Assembly: GCF_038002165.1 (NCBI RefSeq)
Contig: NZ_JBBOBR010000001.1
Span: 3,286,001-3,350,000, forward strand
Length of the DNA stretch: 64,000 nt
DNA from: Cytobacillus sp. FSL H8-0458
GTDB lineage: Bacteria; Bacillota; Bacilli; Bacillales; Cytobacillaceae
Reading direction: 5' to 3'
Made by a program: the position numbers and the translations under genes. The notes below the pieces were generated by a model. It searched no databases. It was not told where the DNA came from and worked only from the letters and a program-made list of their open reading frames with translations. Positions 22,679 to 31,699 of this stretch are shown in pieces (positions within the stretch are counted from its first letter, which is position 1; every line of letters starts with the position of its first letter).

Positions 22679-22793
22679 AAAAACCCCCTTATTTCTTCTC
22701 TTATTTTTCTCAATCAAAAAAATAATTCTATCAAACTGTTTAGACAAGTATATTTTTCTCCATAATGGCAAATAAAAGGAGGTTTCCATATAA

Positions 22794-23558
22794 ATGTCTG
22801 AACATGAACAAAAACAAGAATCAACCATGTCCCGAAGGAGATTCATCCGCAATTCCGGGTTAGTTGCCGGCGGTTTAGTAGGAGGCGGCATTCTTGGCGG
22901 CTTAATTGGTGCAAACATGAATAAAGACGGTACAGCAACGGAAGAGAATGCCCATACAAACGGGCATGATCAGGTTGCCTATCAGCAGTCGCCTTTATAT
23001 TTCACAAACCCCGAGACATTTGGAATCCTGCAGGCAGCTGTTGAGAGAATTTATCCAAAGGATGAAAATGGCCCTGGCGCCAATGATTTGGATGTTCCAT
23101 TTTTTATCGACCACCAGCTTGCGGGCTCATGGGGCAACAATACAAGGGAATATATGCAGGGTCCGTTCTTTCCAGGGTCGAACTTTCAGGGCTACCAGTC
23201 CCCTTTAAAACGGCATGAAGTATTTGATGTCGGACTTGCTGCCCTGCAGACCTACAGCAATGAAAAGTTCAAGAAGCCATTTGCTGAACTGGAGGGCGAA
23301 CAGCAGGATGAAATTCTTACAGCCTTTGAAGAGGATAAAGTGAAGCTCAGGGGTGTTACTTCAAGGACGTTCTTTAATATTCTCCGGGCCGCCACCATTG
23401 AAGGTGTATATGCAGATCCTGCCTATGCCGGAAACAAAAATATGGAAGGCTGGAAAATGAAAGACTTTCCTGGCCATCAAATGAGCTACATCAATCAAAT
23501 TGAGTCTGAAAAATTCGTGAAAATTAAACCGAACAGTCTCCATTCATATACGAAATAG
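22794..23558 (+). CDS. Tat-exported small subunit of a GMC dehydrogenase (gluconate 2-dehydrogenase subunit 3 family)
   Basis: This 254-residue protein has a twin-arginine signal, SRRRFIRNSGLVAGGLVGGG, at residues 13 to 32, so it should leave the cell folded, probably carrying the large subunit by hitchhiking. The body belongs to the gluconate 2-dehydrogenase subunit 3 family (FGILQAAVERIYPKDENGPG, later TFFNILRAATIEGVYADPAY). The stop is 26 bases before the large subunit, and tatA-tatC follow. Confidence 0.92.
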   Translation: MSEHEQKQESTMSRRRFIRNSGLVAGGLVGGGILGGLIGANMNKDGTATEENAHTNGHDQVAYQQSPLYFTNPETFGILQAAVERIYPKDENGPGANDLDVPFFIDHQLAGSWGNNTREYMQGPFFPGSNFQGYQSPLKRHEVFDVGLAALQTYSNEKFKKPFAELEGEQQDEILTAFEEDKVKLRGVTSRTFFNILRAATIEGVYADPAYAGNKNMEGWKMKDFPGHQMSYINQIESEKFVKIKPNSLHSYTK

Positions 23559-23584
23559 TACTATCTTTTAAGGAAGTGGTAAAT

Positions 23585-25294
23585 ATGGCGAAAACATTGC
23601 CAAAAACTGATGCAGTCATTGTAGGAGTCGGATGGGCCGGCGGAATCATAGCAGCTGAACTTGGGAAACAGGGATTAAAAGTTGTTGGCCTGGAGCGCGG
23701 AAAAGAGCGAGGCGTCAAGGACTACTATGTTGTCCATGATGAACTGCGCTATGGAATCCGCTATGAATTAATGCAGGATCTTTCTAAAGAAACGATCACG
23801 TTCCGCAATCAGGGGAAGGAACGAGCCCTTCCGATGCGCCAGCTTGGGTCCTTTTTGCTGGGCGAAGGCTTAGGCGGGTCCGGTGTTCACTGGAATGGGC
23901 ATACCTTCCGCTTTCTGCCTTATGATTTTGAAATAAAATCACAGACAGTTAAAAAATATGGCGAAGCCAAGATCAAAGGTCTTCAAGTTCAGGATTGGGG
24001 CATTACATACGATGAATTGGAGCCTTATTTCTTCGAATTTGAAAAGGCGGCAGGAATTGGCGGAGAAGAAGGTGAGCTTGGGCCAAAGAGGGCAGATCCT
24101 TTCCCAAATCCTCCAATGAAGGAAACCCCTATAACAGCGAGATTTAAAAAGGCCGCGAAATCATTGGGGATGAAACCTTACCAAATGCCATCGGGCAATA
24201 TGAGCGAGGCTTATGAAAACCAATATGGCGCCAAGATGGCTCCATGCCAGTATTGTGCGTTTTGCGAACGATTCGGCTGTGAATATGGAGCAAAAGCTGA
24301 TCCGACTGTAGCCGTTATTCCGTTTGCCAAAGAAACGGGTAATGTGGATATCCGCAACTTTGCGAATGTAACTGAAATAATTCACGACGGCAAAAAAGCA
24401 ACCGGTGTGCGCTATGTGGATGTCCAGACAAAAGAAGAATTCATTCAGCCGGCTGAAATGGTTATTCTGACCAGCTATGTCATGAATAACACCCGCCTCT
24501 TACTGACATCCAAACTGGGGCGCCCATACAATCCTGATACAGGATCAGGGGTGATCGGGAAGAACTATTGCTATCAGATCCTTCCCGGGTCAGCGGGCTT
24601 TTTTGATGAAGAGCAATTTAACACATTCATGGGTGCCGGTGCCCTCGGTGCAACGGTGGATGATTACAATGGAGACAATTTTGACCACTCGGATCTTGGC
24701 TTTATCCATGGCGGCTCCATATCTATCAACCAGTCAGGATACCGTCCTATTCAATATAATATGGTTCCGACTGATACACCGAAATGGGGCAGCAAGTTCA
24801 AGGAGAATTCCATTAAGTATTTCACAAGAGCATTAAGCATTGGCACACAGGGAGCATCCATGCCTGTGCAGCACAATTACATGGATCTCGATCCTTCTTA
24901 TAAAGATGCTTACGGACTTCCCCTGCTTCGTCTGACATATGATTTCACTGAACAGGATAAGAATCTTTATAACTATATTGGAAAAATCACAGACAACATC
25001 ATGAAGGAAATGGGGCCGTCAAAAATTAACGACCGGCAGCAGCTTGAGCATTATGATATCGTCCCTTATCAGACGACACACAATACAGGTGGTGTCATCA
25101 TGGGGGCTGAGCCTGAAACATCAGCCGTAAATAACTATCTGCAGATGTGGGATGCAGAGAATGTCTTTGTCGTTGGTGCCTCCGCATTCCCTCACAATGG
25201 AGGATATAATCCGACAGGAACCGTTGGGGCACTCGCCTACCGTGCTGCTGAAGGAATCATCAAATACAGCAAAGAAGGCGGCCTGCTTGCATAA
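23585..25294 (+). CDS. GMC oxidoreductase, large FAD subunit
   Basis: This 569-residue FAD-dependent dehydrogenase has the dinucleotide fold VGVGWAGGIIAAELGKQGLK near the start. GSFLLGEGLGGSGVHWNGHT is the GMC signature for FAD contact, and a Cys-rich insert CQYCAFCERFGCEYGA is typical of membrane-bound gluconate/sorbitol-type dehydrogenases. The C-terminal HNGGYNPTGTVGALAYRAAE completes the active site. The start is the ATG with AAGGAAG 8 bases upstream. It has no signal of its own and so depends on the Tat signal of its partner. The substrate is not readable. Confidence 0.93.
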   Translation: MAKTLPKTDAVIVGVGWAGGIIAAELGKQGLKVVGLERGKERGVKDYYVVHDELRYGIRYELMQDLSKETITFRNQGKERALPMRQLGSFLLGEGLGGSGVHWNGHTFRFLPYDFEIKSQTVKKYGEAKIKGLQVQDWGITYDELEPYFFEFEKAAGIGGEEGELGPKRADPFPNPPMKETPITARFKKAAKSLGMKPYQMPSGNMSEAYENQYGAKMAPCQYCAFCERFGCEYGAKADPTVAVIPFAKETGNVDIRNFANVTEIIHDGKKATGVRYVDVQTKEEFIQPAEMVILTSYVMNNTRLLLTSKLGRPYNPDTGSGVIGKNYCYQILPGSAGFFDEEQFNTFMGAGALGATVDDYNGDNFDHSDLGFIHGGSISINQSGYRPIQYNMVPTDTPKWGSKFKENSIKYFTRALSIGTQGASMPVQHNYMDLDPSYKDAYGLPLLRLTYDFTEQDKNLYNYIGKITDNIMKEMGPSKINDRQQLEHYDIVPYQTTHNTGGVIMGAEPETSAVNNYLQMWDAENVFVVGASAFPHNGGYNPTGTVGALAYRAAEGIIKYSKEGGLLA

Positions 25295-25295
25295 G

Positions 25296-25758
25296 AAAAG
25301 CGGAAGCGCCTTGCTCATGAAGGAATGCAGACTAAGAACGCCACGTCCTCCCAAAAGCTACCGCTTTCGGTCGTGCGATGTATCGCTGCCGTAGCTTTCC
25401 TTCTCCTGTGGCAACGTCTGCATGACCCGCATCCTCCCAAAAGCTGTCGCTTTTGGTCGTGCGATGTTTATGCTGACGAAGCCTTCCTTGTCCTGTGGGC
25501 CTCAGGCATAAGACGGTTCCTGTAAGAAGGTGTCTTTTCTTCTGAAAGGAAACGGCTTATGACCCCGAGTCCCTGGGAGCCGAAACTAGACAAACCGAAA
25601 TGTGGAGGCGACTGCTTAGGGACGACAAGCATAAGACGAGCCCTGCAAGAAGGTGTTCTATCCTTCTGGAAGGGATTGGCTAGTCTTTCGTCCCTGGGAG
25701 CCGAAACAAGACAAGCTTGTGACCTCGAGGGGGCAGGCGCTGGAGCTGGACAGTTCTC
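25296..25758. repeat. composite intergenic repeat element
   Basis: This GC-rich block starts with GAAAAGCGGAAGCGCCTTGC and ends with GGCGCTGGAGCTGGACAGTT. Inside, CCTCCCAAAAGCT-CGCTTT-GGTCGTGCGATG occurs twice, and a unit of GCATAAGACG ... AAGAAGGTGT ... TCCCTGGGAGCCGAAAC also occurs twice. Inverted arms make large hairpins. It resembles dispersed intergenic repeats of Bacillus genomes. There is no credible gene, although open frames cross it. Confidence 0.75.
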
Positions 25759-25817
25759 GAAGTTCAAGCTAATACTAACTTACCTTTTAAGAAATTTTTC
25801 AAGAAGGAGTGAACTCC

Positions 25818-26036
25818 ATGGGGCTTTCAAATATCGGAATACCCGGATTGATTATCATCCTGGTTATTACCTTAATTATCTTTGGGCCAAAAAAGCTTCC
25901 GGAAATCGGTTCTGCATTTGGCAGAACCTTATCAGAATTCAAAAAATCAGCCAGAGAAATTATGAGCGATGACGATGAACCTGATTCAAAAACACGTTCA
26001 ATTGAAACGGCTGACCGGAAGGATAAACCGCTTTAA
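25818..26036 (+). CDS. tatA: Tat translocase subunit TatA
   Basis: The protein has 72 residues. A short N-terminal membrane helix ([20 protein letters not shown]) with the FGPKKLPE hinge is followed by an amphipathic helix and a polar acidic tail. The start is the ATG with AAGGAG upstream. It forms a TatA-TatC pair placed directly after a Tat substrate operon, as B. subtilis tatAdCd is beside phoD. Confidence 0.95.
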   Translation: MGLSNIGIPGLIIILVITLIIFGPKKLPEIGSAFGRTLSEFKKSAREIMSDDDEPDSKTRSIETADRKDKPL

Positions 26037-26050
26037 CAGGAGGGTTTAGA

Positions 26051-26779
26051 ATGAAAACGGACGAACAAACCCTTGTAGAGCATTTAACAGACCTGAGAAA
26101 AGTGCTGATTCGATCTCTGATTTTCTTTATTGTCAGCTTTGCCCTATGTCTGTTTTTCATCAACCGGCTGATCCCTATGCTGGCAAACGATCATGAGCTC
26201 GTCATGCTTGGACCGCTGGATGTCATTAAGCTGTACACAGGAATAGCAGGAAGCATCAGCCTCGGGCTTTCGCTTCCTTTTATCTCCTATCAGATTTGGC
26301 TTTTTGTGAAGCCTGCATTAACGGAAAAGGAAAGCAGAGTTTCCTTAATGTTTTTTCCGGCCATTCTTTTCAGCTTTATCGGCGGGCTTGGCTTCGGATT
26401 TTTTATTATATTCCCTGCTATTTATCAGTTTTTAATGCTATTGGGTGAATCACATTTTGCGATGATGATCACGGCAAGGGAGTATTTTTCTTTTCTCCTG
26501 ATGTCGACCATTCCTTTTGGTTTTTTGTTTGAGGTGCCCTTGCTGTTATTGTTTCTGACAACGATTGGTGTTGTCACCCCAGTTATGCTCAGTTCGATGC
26601 GAAAATACGCTTATTTGATCATGGCCGTTGTATCAGCTCTAATTACACCGCCAGATTTATTTTCACAGATTCTTGTCCTTGTGCCTCTTATCGGACTATA
26701 TGAAATTGGCGTTATTTTATCAAAAGTAAAGTTCAGGAAACTGAAAGCTGTTCAAGAAACACCCTCCAGTGAAATCTAA
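26051..26779 (+). CDS. tatC: Tat translocase subunit TatC
   Basis: This 242-residue protein has six membrane helices and recognises the twin-arginine motif. The N-terminal LVEHLTDLRKVLIRSLIFF is the conserved TatC signature, and FVKPALTEKE in the first cytoplasmic loop is also present. It starts 14 bases after tatA with GGAGGG upstream. With tatA it probably serves the adjacent GMC dehydrogenase. Confidence 0.96.
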   Translation: MKTDEQTLVEHLTDLRKVLIRSLIFFIVSFALCLFFINRLIPMLANDHELVMLGPLDVIKLYTGIAGSISLGLSLPFISYQIWLFVKPALTEKESRVSLMFFPAILFSFIGGLGFGFFIIFPAIYQFLMLLGESHFAMMITAREYFSFLLMSTIPFGFLFEVPLLLLFLTTIGVVTPVMLSSMRKYAYLIMAVVSALITPPDLFSQILVLVPLIGLYEIGVILSKVKFRKLKAVQETPSSEI

Positions 26780-26845
26780 AAGAGTTTAATTCACCTTCTG
26801 AAAGGATATTTAATAAGAAAACAATCCTTTGGGAGGTCTATTAAA

Positions 26846-27187
26846 ATGAATGAACAAGAACATGTGATCAAACAAGATGGCGAACTGGATACAAAAAATA
26901 TAAAGAACGCAATGGACAAGATGTCGAATGAAAGAGCAGAAGATATCTTAAGCAGCTTCGATGAATTTAAGAGCTATCTGGCGGAACGAATTGAGCTTGG
27001 CAAAAAGCTGGGATTAAATGAGGAACAGCTTGCCGTAACAGCGGAAAAAGTGGCTGGCTACCTGGCTGAAAATGTGGAGCCAAAGAACCGTGAAGAACAG
27101 CTGCTGAAGGAATTATGGAAGGTCGGGAATGATGAAGAAAGACATAAGCTCGCACATATGCTTGTTCGCCTGACAGAGCAGGCATAA
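26846..27187 (+). CDS. DUF3243 family protein (YmfJ-like)
   Basis: This 113-residue acidic helical protein matches the DUF3243 pattern: ERAEDILSSFDEFKSYLAER, then GKKLGLNEEQLA and a C-terminal WKVGNDEERHKLAHMLVRL. Function is unknown. The start has GGGAGG. It has its own terminator and a 66-base gap after tatC. Confidence 0.88.
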   Translation: MNEQEHVIKQDGELDTKNIKNAMDKMSNERAEDILSSFDEFKSYLAERIELGKKLGLNEEQLAVTAEKVAGYLAENVEPKNREEQLLKELWKVGNDEERHKLAHMLVRLTEQA

Positions 27188-27193
27188 TAACGC

Positions 27194-27236
27194 AGCCGGA
27201 ATTGTTGTTCGTGACAATTCCGGCTTTTATTTTTTA
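27194..27236 (+). terminator. rho-independent terminator
   Basis: AGCCGGAATTGT and ACAATTCCGGCT form a perfect 12-bp stem followed by TTTATTTTTT. Confidence 0.93.
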
Positions 27237-27508
27237 AGATCTCTATACAGGTTTATAAAGTGACTCGGCTCTGACTTTACTTGAAAAGAAAACACTCCCC
27301 TATTGGTATGAAGATAAAGGAAACCAAATTCGCAACTGGAATTTCTATATGACATATCCCAAACTTCATCAATGAGAAACTTTTCTGATGGCGACAGGAT
27401 GTGATCCTCAAATAAATGAAGATAAAGTTCCTGTTCAATGTATTGCTGCTGATTCCAGTCGATCTTCCTGCTGACTGTAATAAAAGGATGGGAAGCAATG
27501 ATCCGCAC
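27227..27508 (-). CDS. hypothetical small soluble protein
   Basis: The protein has 93 residues from a GTG at 27508, chosen because GGAGG lies 5 bases upstream; the in-frame ATG at 27520 has no site. The C-terminal half (FGFLYLHTNRGVFSFQVKSE) looks like a compact beta sheet. There is no signal, span or recognisable family. It ends near the converging terminator. Confidence 0.6.
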   Translation of the reverse strand: MRIIASHPFITVSRKIDWNQQQYIEQELYLHLFEDHILSPSEKFLIDEVWDMSYRNSSCEFGFLYLHTNRGVFSFQVKSEPSHFINLYRDLKK

Positions 27509-27583
27509 ATGAACCTCCATGATAAAAAGGATTTGCTTCTATTGAAACATATTGTGGATTGCGATTCAAACAGCGGCTCTTCC

Positions 27584-28120
27584 TTAACCAGTGTATTCCT
27601 CACGCAGTATGGCATAGTAGGTCAAATCCACCGGCCTTCCATCTCTTATAGCATGCTTCCGCAAAACTCCTTCATGCTTCATGCCCGATTTCTCCATAAT
27701 CCTCCATGATCCAGGATTGTCCGTAAAAGCAAGAGCATAAATGCGGTTATGGTTCAGTTCTTCAAATCCGTACTTAATAACTGCCCTGGCAGCCTCTGTA
27801 CCATATCCTTTGCCCCAGAAAGGCTTGCCGATCCAATAGCCGATTTCCGCCCTTTTATTTGCATTAATGCCTGTAATATTAATGAGTCCTATTAAGCTGT
27901 TATCCTCTTTTCTCGTAATGGCGAAAATCACAATCTTACCGTTTCTCTCTGCTTCCAGGATGTTTGTAATAAACTCCCTTGCTCCCCCTTCAGGATAGGG
28001 ATGGGGAATATTTAATGTCGTTTTTGCCACATCATAATCGCTTGCGTATTCTTCTACCTTGGCTGCATCATCAAGGGTAAGGCTGCGCAGAATTAGGCGG
28101 CTGGTTTCGAGAGTTTTCAT
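27584..28120 (-). CDS. GNAT acetyltransferase, RimJ/RimL type
   Basis: This 178-residue protein begins METSRLILRSLTLDD-like (MKTLETSRLILRSL). The acetyl-CoA site is IGYWIGKPFWGKGYGTEAAR and NPGSWRIMEKSGMKHEG is the conserved late motif. It probably acetylates a protein N terminus or a small amine; the substrate is unknown. The start has AAAGGAGG. Confidence 0.92.
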   Translation of the reverse strand: MKTLETSRLILRSLTLDDAAKVEEYASDYDVAKTTLNIPHPYPEGGAREFITNILEAERNGKIVIFAITRKEDNSLIGLINITGINANKRAEIGYWIGKPFWGKGYGTEAARAVIKYGFEELNHNRIYALAFTDNPGSWRIMEKSGMKHEGVLRKHAIRDGRPVDLTYYAILREEYTG

Positions 28121-28226
28121 CTTTTTGCCTCCTTTTTTTGTTTATCAGCAAAATTTCTATTTTCCGAAAAGAAAATTCTTTAATTTTCCTGCTGTTTTTT
28201 ATCCTGCTTCCCACATAATGAAGAAA

Positions 28227-28251
28227 GCACACCACCTGTGAAGTGGTGTGC
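28227..28251 (-). terminator. terminator of the tldD-tldE operon
   Basis: GCACACCAC and GTGGTGTGC form a 9-bp stem with a 7-base loop. The minus strand continues TTTCTTC, so the U tract is modest. Confidence 0.75.
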
Positions 28252-28263
28252 CATCCCTTTTAT

Positions 28264-29622
28264 TTATTCAACCGTCACAGCCAGCTCCCTGATTAATAGA
28301 GATGGGGAGCCAATGTAGCCTGTGGCCATAAATCCCAACGAAAATTCCAGGTCTGAACCGATGGCTTCAATTTTATTTAACAGCTCATAGAAGTTTCCGG
28401 CAATCGTCATTTGGTTTACGGCATTTTGCACTTTTCCATCTTTGACATAATAGCCGTTAGCCGCAATGGAAAAGTCCCCTGAGACGGTATTGGCACCGGA
28501 ATGGAGGCCGGATAATTCGGTTATGACGATGCCCTCTGAGAGCGAAGATACCAGCTCATCATAGCTCTGATTGGATGGATTGACGTAAAGATTCGTTGGA
28601 GCTACAGTCAAAGCACCCTTATATGAAGCTTTATAGGCATTGCCTGTCGATTCCACACCATCTTTTTGTGCTGTTTTGCGATTATGCATCAAGGTAATAA
28701 GCCTGCCGTCTTTCACAATATCTTTTCTGGCAGTGGCAACCCCTTCGCTGTCAAAATTAGAACTGAGCAGACCTTCTTCTAAAAATGGGTCATCTACAAT
28801 ATTTAATGACGCCACAGCAATGCTTTCACCCGTTTTCCCCTTTAGAGCCGATTGCCCTTTTTGGGTGTTTTCCGCTGAGAAGATTGGGATGTATGTCTGC
28901 AGCAGGGCGCTGGCAGCATCATGCCTTAAGAGCACAGGGTAGTTTTTGCTTTCAGCACTCCTGGCATTAAGCTTTGATAACGCTTCTTCTACTGCATGCC
29001 TGGCAATTTCCTCCGGATTTAAGATGGAAAAGTCTCTCGTAAACTTGGAGTATTCCCCATTTTTCACCTGCTCGCCCTGCTTTACGATGACTGATACATA
29101 AATGCCGGCATGATTGTTCTTTTCGCTGAGGTTCAGGCCTTTGCTGTTGAGAAGAACCCTTTCCGTTTCACCGCTGCGCAGCATGAAATAATCGGTCCCG
29201 GTTACCCGCTCATCATAGGCATAAATGTGCTTTTCTATTTCCTTAAGCAAATTTATTTTTTCAGCAATCGTAACTTCCGCAAGACTGGTTGAATAGTAGC
29301 TTCCAGACTCATACTTTTCGCTGCCGGCAAAGACTTCTTCCTGTACTTCATCCTCAATAAATTGAGAGTTTTCCTTCGCATTCTCGATCAGAAAAGACAG
29401 GGACTCCTCATCCAGCTTCTCCGTAAAAGCATAGCCCATCCTGCCTTCGCAAAGGCCTCGGAAGGATGTTCCGAACACTTCGGAAGTGTCGTAGGAATCG
29501 ATTTCGCCTTTGAAAAGCTCGCAGGCGAACTTTTCCTCTCTCTCATAATAGAGCTCCATATCTGTAAAACCATGCTGTCCGCCAAGCTGAAATAGCTTTT
29601 CCTTAAATTCCTGCAGGTTCAT
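28264..29622 (-). CDS. TldE/PmbA family protein
   Basis: This 452-residue protein is the catalytically inactive partner of TldD in a heterodimeric metalloprotease that degrades unfolded peptides and trims some RiPP leaders. It has no HExxxH. Its pattern SGLHSGANTVSGDFSIAANG and LLIRELAVTVE at the end is typical. The start is the ATG 2 bases after the tldD stop, with AAAGGGGGG upstream. No RiPP precursor gene is visible nearby. Confidence 0.92.
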   Translation of the reverse strand: MNLQEFKEKLFQLGGQHGFTDMELYYEREEKFACELFKGEIDSYDTSEVFGTSFRGLCEGRMGYAFTEKLDEESLSFLIENAKENSQFIEDEVQEEVFAGSEKYESGSYYSTSLAEVTIAEKINLLKEIEKHIYAYDERVTGTDYFMLRSGETERVLLNSKGLNLSEKNNHAGIYVSVIVKQGEQVKNGEYSKFTRDFSILNPEEIARHAVEEALSKLNARSAESKNYPVLLRHDAASALLQTYIPIFSAENTQKGQSALKGKTGESIAVASLNIVDDPFLEEGLLSSNFDSEGVATARKDIVKDGRLITLMHNRKTAQKDGVESTGNAYKASYKGALTVAPTNLYVNPSNQSYDELVSSLSEGIVITELSGLHSGANTVSGDFSIAANGYYVKDGKVQNAVNQMTIAGNFYELLNKIEAIGSDLEFSLGFMATGYIGSPSLLIRELAVTVE

Positions 29623-29623
29623 A

Positions 29624-31015
29624 TTATTCGCCCCCCTTTGTTCCGCCAACAGTCATTTCGCTTACGCGGATCATCGGCTGGCCAACATTGACAGGGATGC
29701 TTCCGCTTTGTGACCCGCACATGCCAGCACCATGGTCCAAATTATTCCCCACCATGTCAACCAGCTGGAGCGTTTTCGGGCCATTTCCTATTAAGGTAGC
29801 ACCTTTTAACGGCTTGCCGATTTTTCCGTCTTTTACGAGATACGCCTCCATGACTGCGAAGTTGTAATCGCCCGTTGTGGTATTGACCTGGCCGCCGCCC
29901 ATATATTTGGTATATATTCCGTACTCAGTATTTGAAACGATTTCTTCCGGAGTGGATTTGCCGTTCGCAATATACGTATTGGTCATCCTGGAAGTCGGTG
30001 CAAAGCGGTAGGACTGCCGTCTTCCCGACCCTGTCGACTCCATGCCCATTCTGCGGCCCCCGAATTTATCAATCAAGTAACCTTTTAAAATCCCATTTTC
30101 AATCAGCACATTTTTACGCGCCTTTTCGCCTTCATCATCAATCGTAATCGATCCCCACTCATTGGCAATCGTGCCGTCATCAATGTATGTAACGACATCT
30201 GAGGCCACTTTTTCACCGATCCGGTTTGCAAAAACAGAGTTTTCCTTCGCTACAGATGTAGCTTCAAGGCCATGTCCGCATGCTTCGTGGAAAATAACAC
30301 CGCCGAATTCATTATCGATGATCACAGGGAACTTCCCGCTTGGACAAGGGTCTGCCCCAAGCATCGTAACGGCAATGCGGGATGCTTCATTGGCGTAATG
30401 CTCAAGGTTCAGATTTTCCATGAACTCAAAGCCTTTATGGGCTCCAGGTCCATAGAATCCGGGCTGCATTTGATTTCCTTCTGCCGCAATCGACTGAATG
30501 GCAAGACGGCTGCGCACCCGGCGGTCCTCAACAAATTTACCTTCCGAATTGGCAATCAGCACATTCTGTTCTTCATCCAAATACCTGACCGTAACCTGAT
30601 GGATGCTGCTGTGATAGTTTTTCGCAATTTCGTATGCCTTTTTCATGACATCTACTTTGCGAATCTTCTCCACTTCACGCGGATTCAGAGATATAGGATG
30701 TGCTGCCGGAATAATATCTTTTTGCAGCTGTGCGGGCTGAATGATTTTTTCTCCACTGATCGCCTGGGCAGCATTGCCCGCAGCTTTCAGCAAACCTTCC
30801 TTTGATCCATCTGTTGTGTAAGCATAAACACTCTGCAGCCCCTTAAACACGCGAATGCCGATCCCGTAATCCCTGCCTGATAAGCTGCTCTCGATTTTCC
30901 CGCCCTGAAGCGCAAGGTTATTGGTGAAACGATCCTCAACAAATACTTCGGCAAAATCCCCGCCAGTGGCCAGGGCTGCCGTAATAACATCATGAATGAC
31001 TGATTGTGAAAGCAT
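29624..31015 (-). CDS. tldD: TldD family metalloprotease
   Basis: This 463-residue zinc protease subunit has the motif FHEACGHGLEATSV carrying the HExxxH ligands. The fold begins DFAEVFVEDRFTNNLALQGG and ends with CGSQSGSIPVNVGQPMIRVS, which shapes the active site with TldE. The gene is directly upstream of tldE and translationally close. The start has GAAGGAGGG. Confidence 0.95.
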   Translation of the reverse strand: MLSQSVIHDVITAALATGGDFAEVFVEDRFTNNLALQGGKIESSLSGRDYGIGIRVFKGLQSVYAYTTDGSKEGLLKAAGNAAQAISGEKIIQPAQLQKDIIPAAHPISLNPREVEKIRKVDVMKKAYEIAKNYHSSIHQVTVRYLDEEQNVLIANSEGKFVEDRRVRSRLAIQSIAAEGNQMQPGFYGPGAHKGFEFMENLNLEHYANEASRIAVTMLGADPCPSGKFPVIIDNEFGGVIFHEACGHGLEATSVAKENSVFANRIGEKVASDVVTYIDDGTIANEWGSITIDDEGEKARKNVLIENGILKGYLIDKFGGRRMGMESTGSGRRQSYRFAPTSRMTNTYIANGKSTPEEIVSNTEYGIYTKYMGGGQVNTTTGDYNFAVMEAYLVKDGKIGKPLKGATLIGNGPKTLQLVDMVGNNLDHGAGMCGSQSGSIPVNVGQPMIRVSEMTVGGTKGGE

Positions 31016-31699
31016 AGTGACCCTCCTTCTATCTAACTTTTCAAACTATTCTAATCATACCGTACTGATCTTTATTTTAGTATGGTTTTATCCTTTTTTG
31101 ACCAATAAGGAGGATGATTATGCCTCGGTCCGGAGACTTAAATGGGGGATTTGCTTGTATGTGATTTGGGTCAATTTGTAAATTTGCTCATTTATTTGTA
31201 TTTTCAGTTGTTCTTTTTGAAGGTTGGGCTTGTCTATTTGCAGTTTACCTATCAATTTGCAGGTTGGGCCTGCTATTTGCAAGTTTGCTCATCTGTTTGC
31301 AGGTAAGGGGACTCTATTTGCATTTCACCTATCTATTTGCAAGTTTTGCTGGTCTATTTGCAGGCTTGCTCATCTATTTGCAAGTTTGGCTGGTCTATTT
31401 GCAAGTTCGCTCATCTATTTGCAGGTTCGGGGACTCTATTTGCATTTTACCTTTCTATTTGCAAGTTCGGCTGGTCTATTTGCAGGCTTGATCATCTATT
31501 TGCAATTTCGGTTGGTCTATTTGCAGGTTCGCTCATCTATTTGCAGGTTCGAGAGCTCTATTTGCATTTTACCTTTCTATTTGCAAGTTCGGCTGGTCTA
31601 TTTGCAGACTTGATCATCTATTTGTAATTTCGGCTGGTCTATTTGCAAATTCACCTTATCTAATTGCAAGTCCCCTTATCTATTACCAATGGCACTTTT
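31016..31699. other. long non-coding gap
   Basis: This is 684 bases between tldD and cls. The part nearest tldD (31016-31230) should hold its promoter. The rest is the tandem repeat described next. Open frames cross the repeat on the plus strand only because the units contain no stops. Confidence 0.7.
31235..31684. repeat. hierarchical tandem repeat, 20-21 base unit, 122-base superperiod
   Basis: About 22 units of the form (T/G)CTATTTGCA-R-GTTYG-SY-RT follow one another. The variant ATTTGCATTTYACC appears at 31316, 31438 and 31560, spaced exactly 122 bases, so six-unit blocks were duplicated as a whole. The edges decay (ATTTGTA, ATTGCA). No other structure or gene is visible. Confidence 0.92.

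Noticed and set aside
25559-25972. Plus-strand open frame across the intergenic repeat and tatA
   Set aside because: It overlaps the real tatA gene in another frame and mostly translates the GC-rich repeat.
31224-31627. Plus-strand open frames rich in LFAS, QVR and SICR repeats
   Set aside because: They come only from the stop-free 20-21 base tandem repeat. There is no ribosome binding site and open frames exist in more than one phase, so they are not genes.
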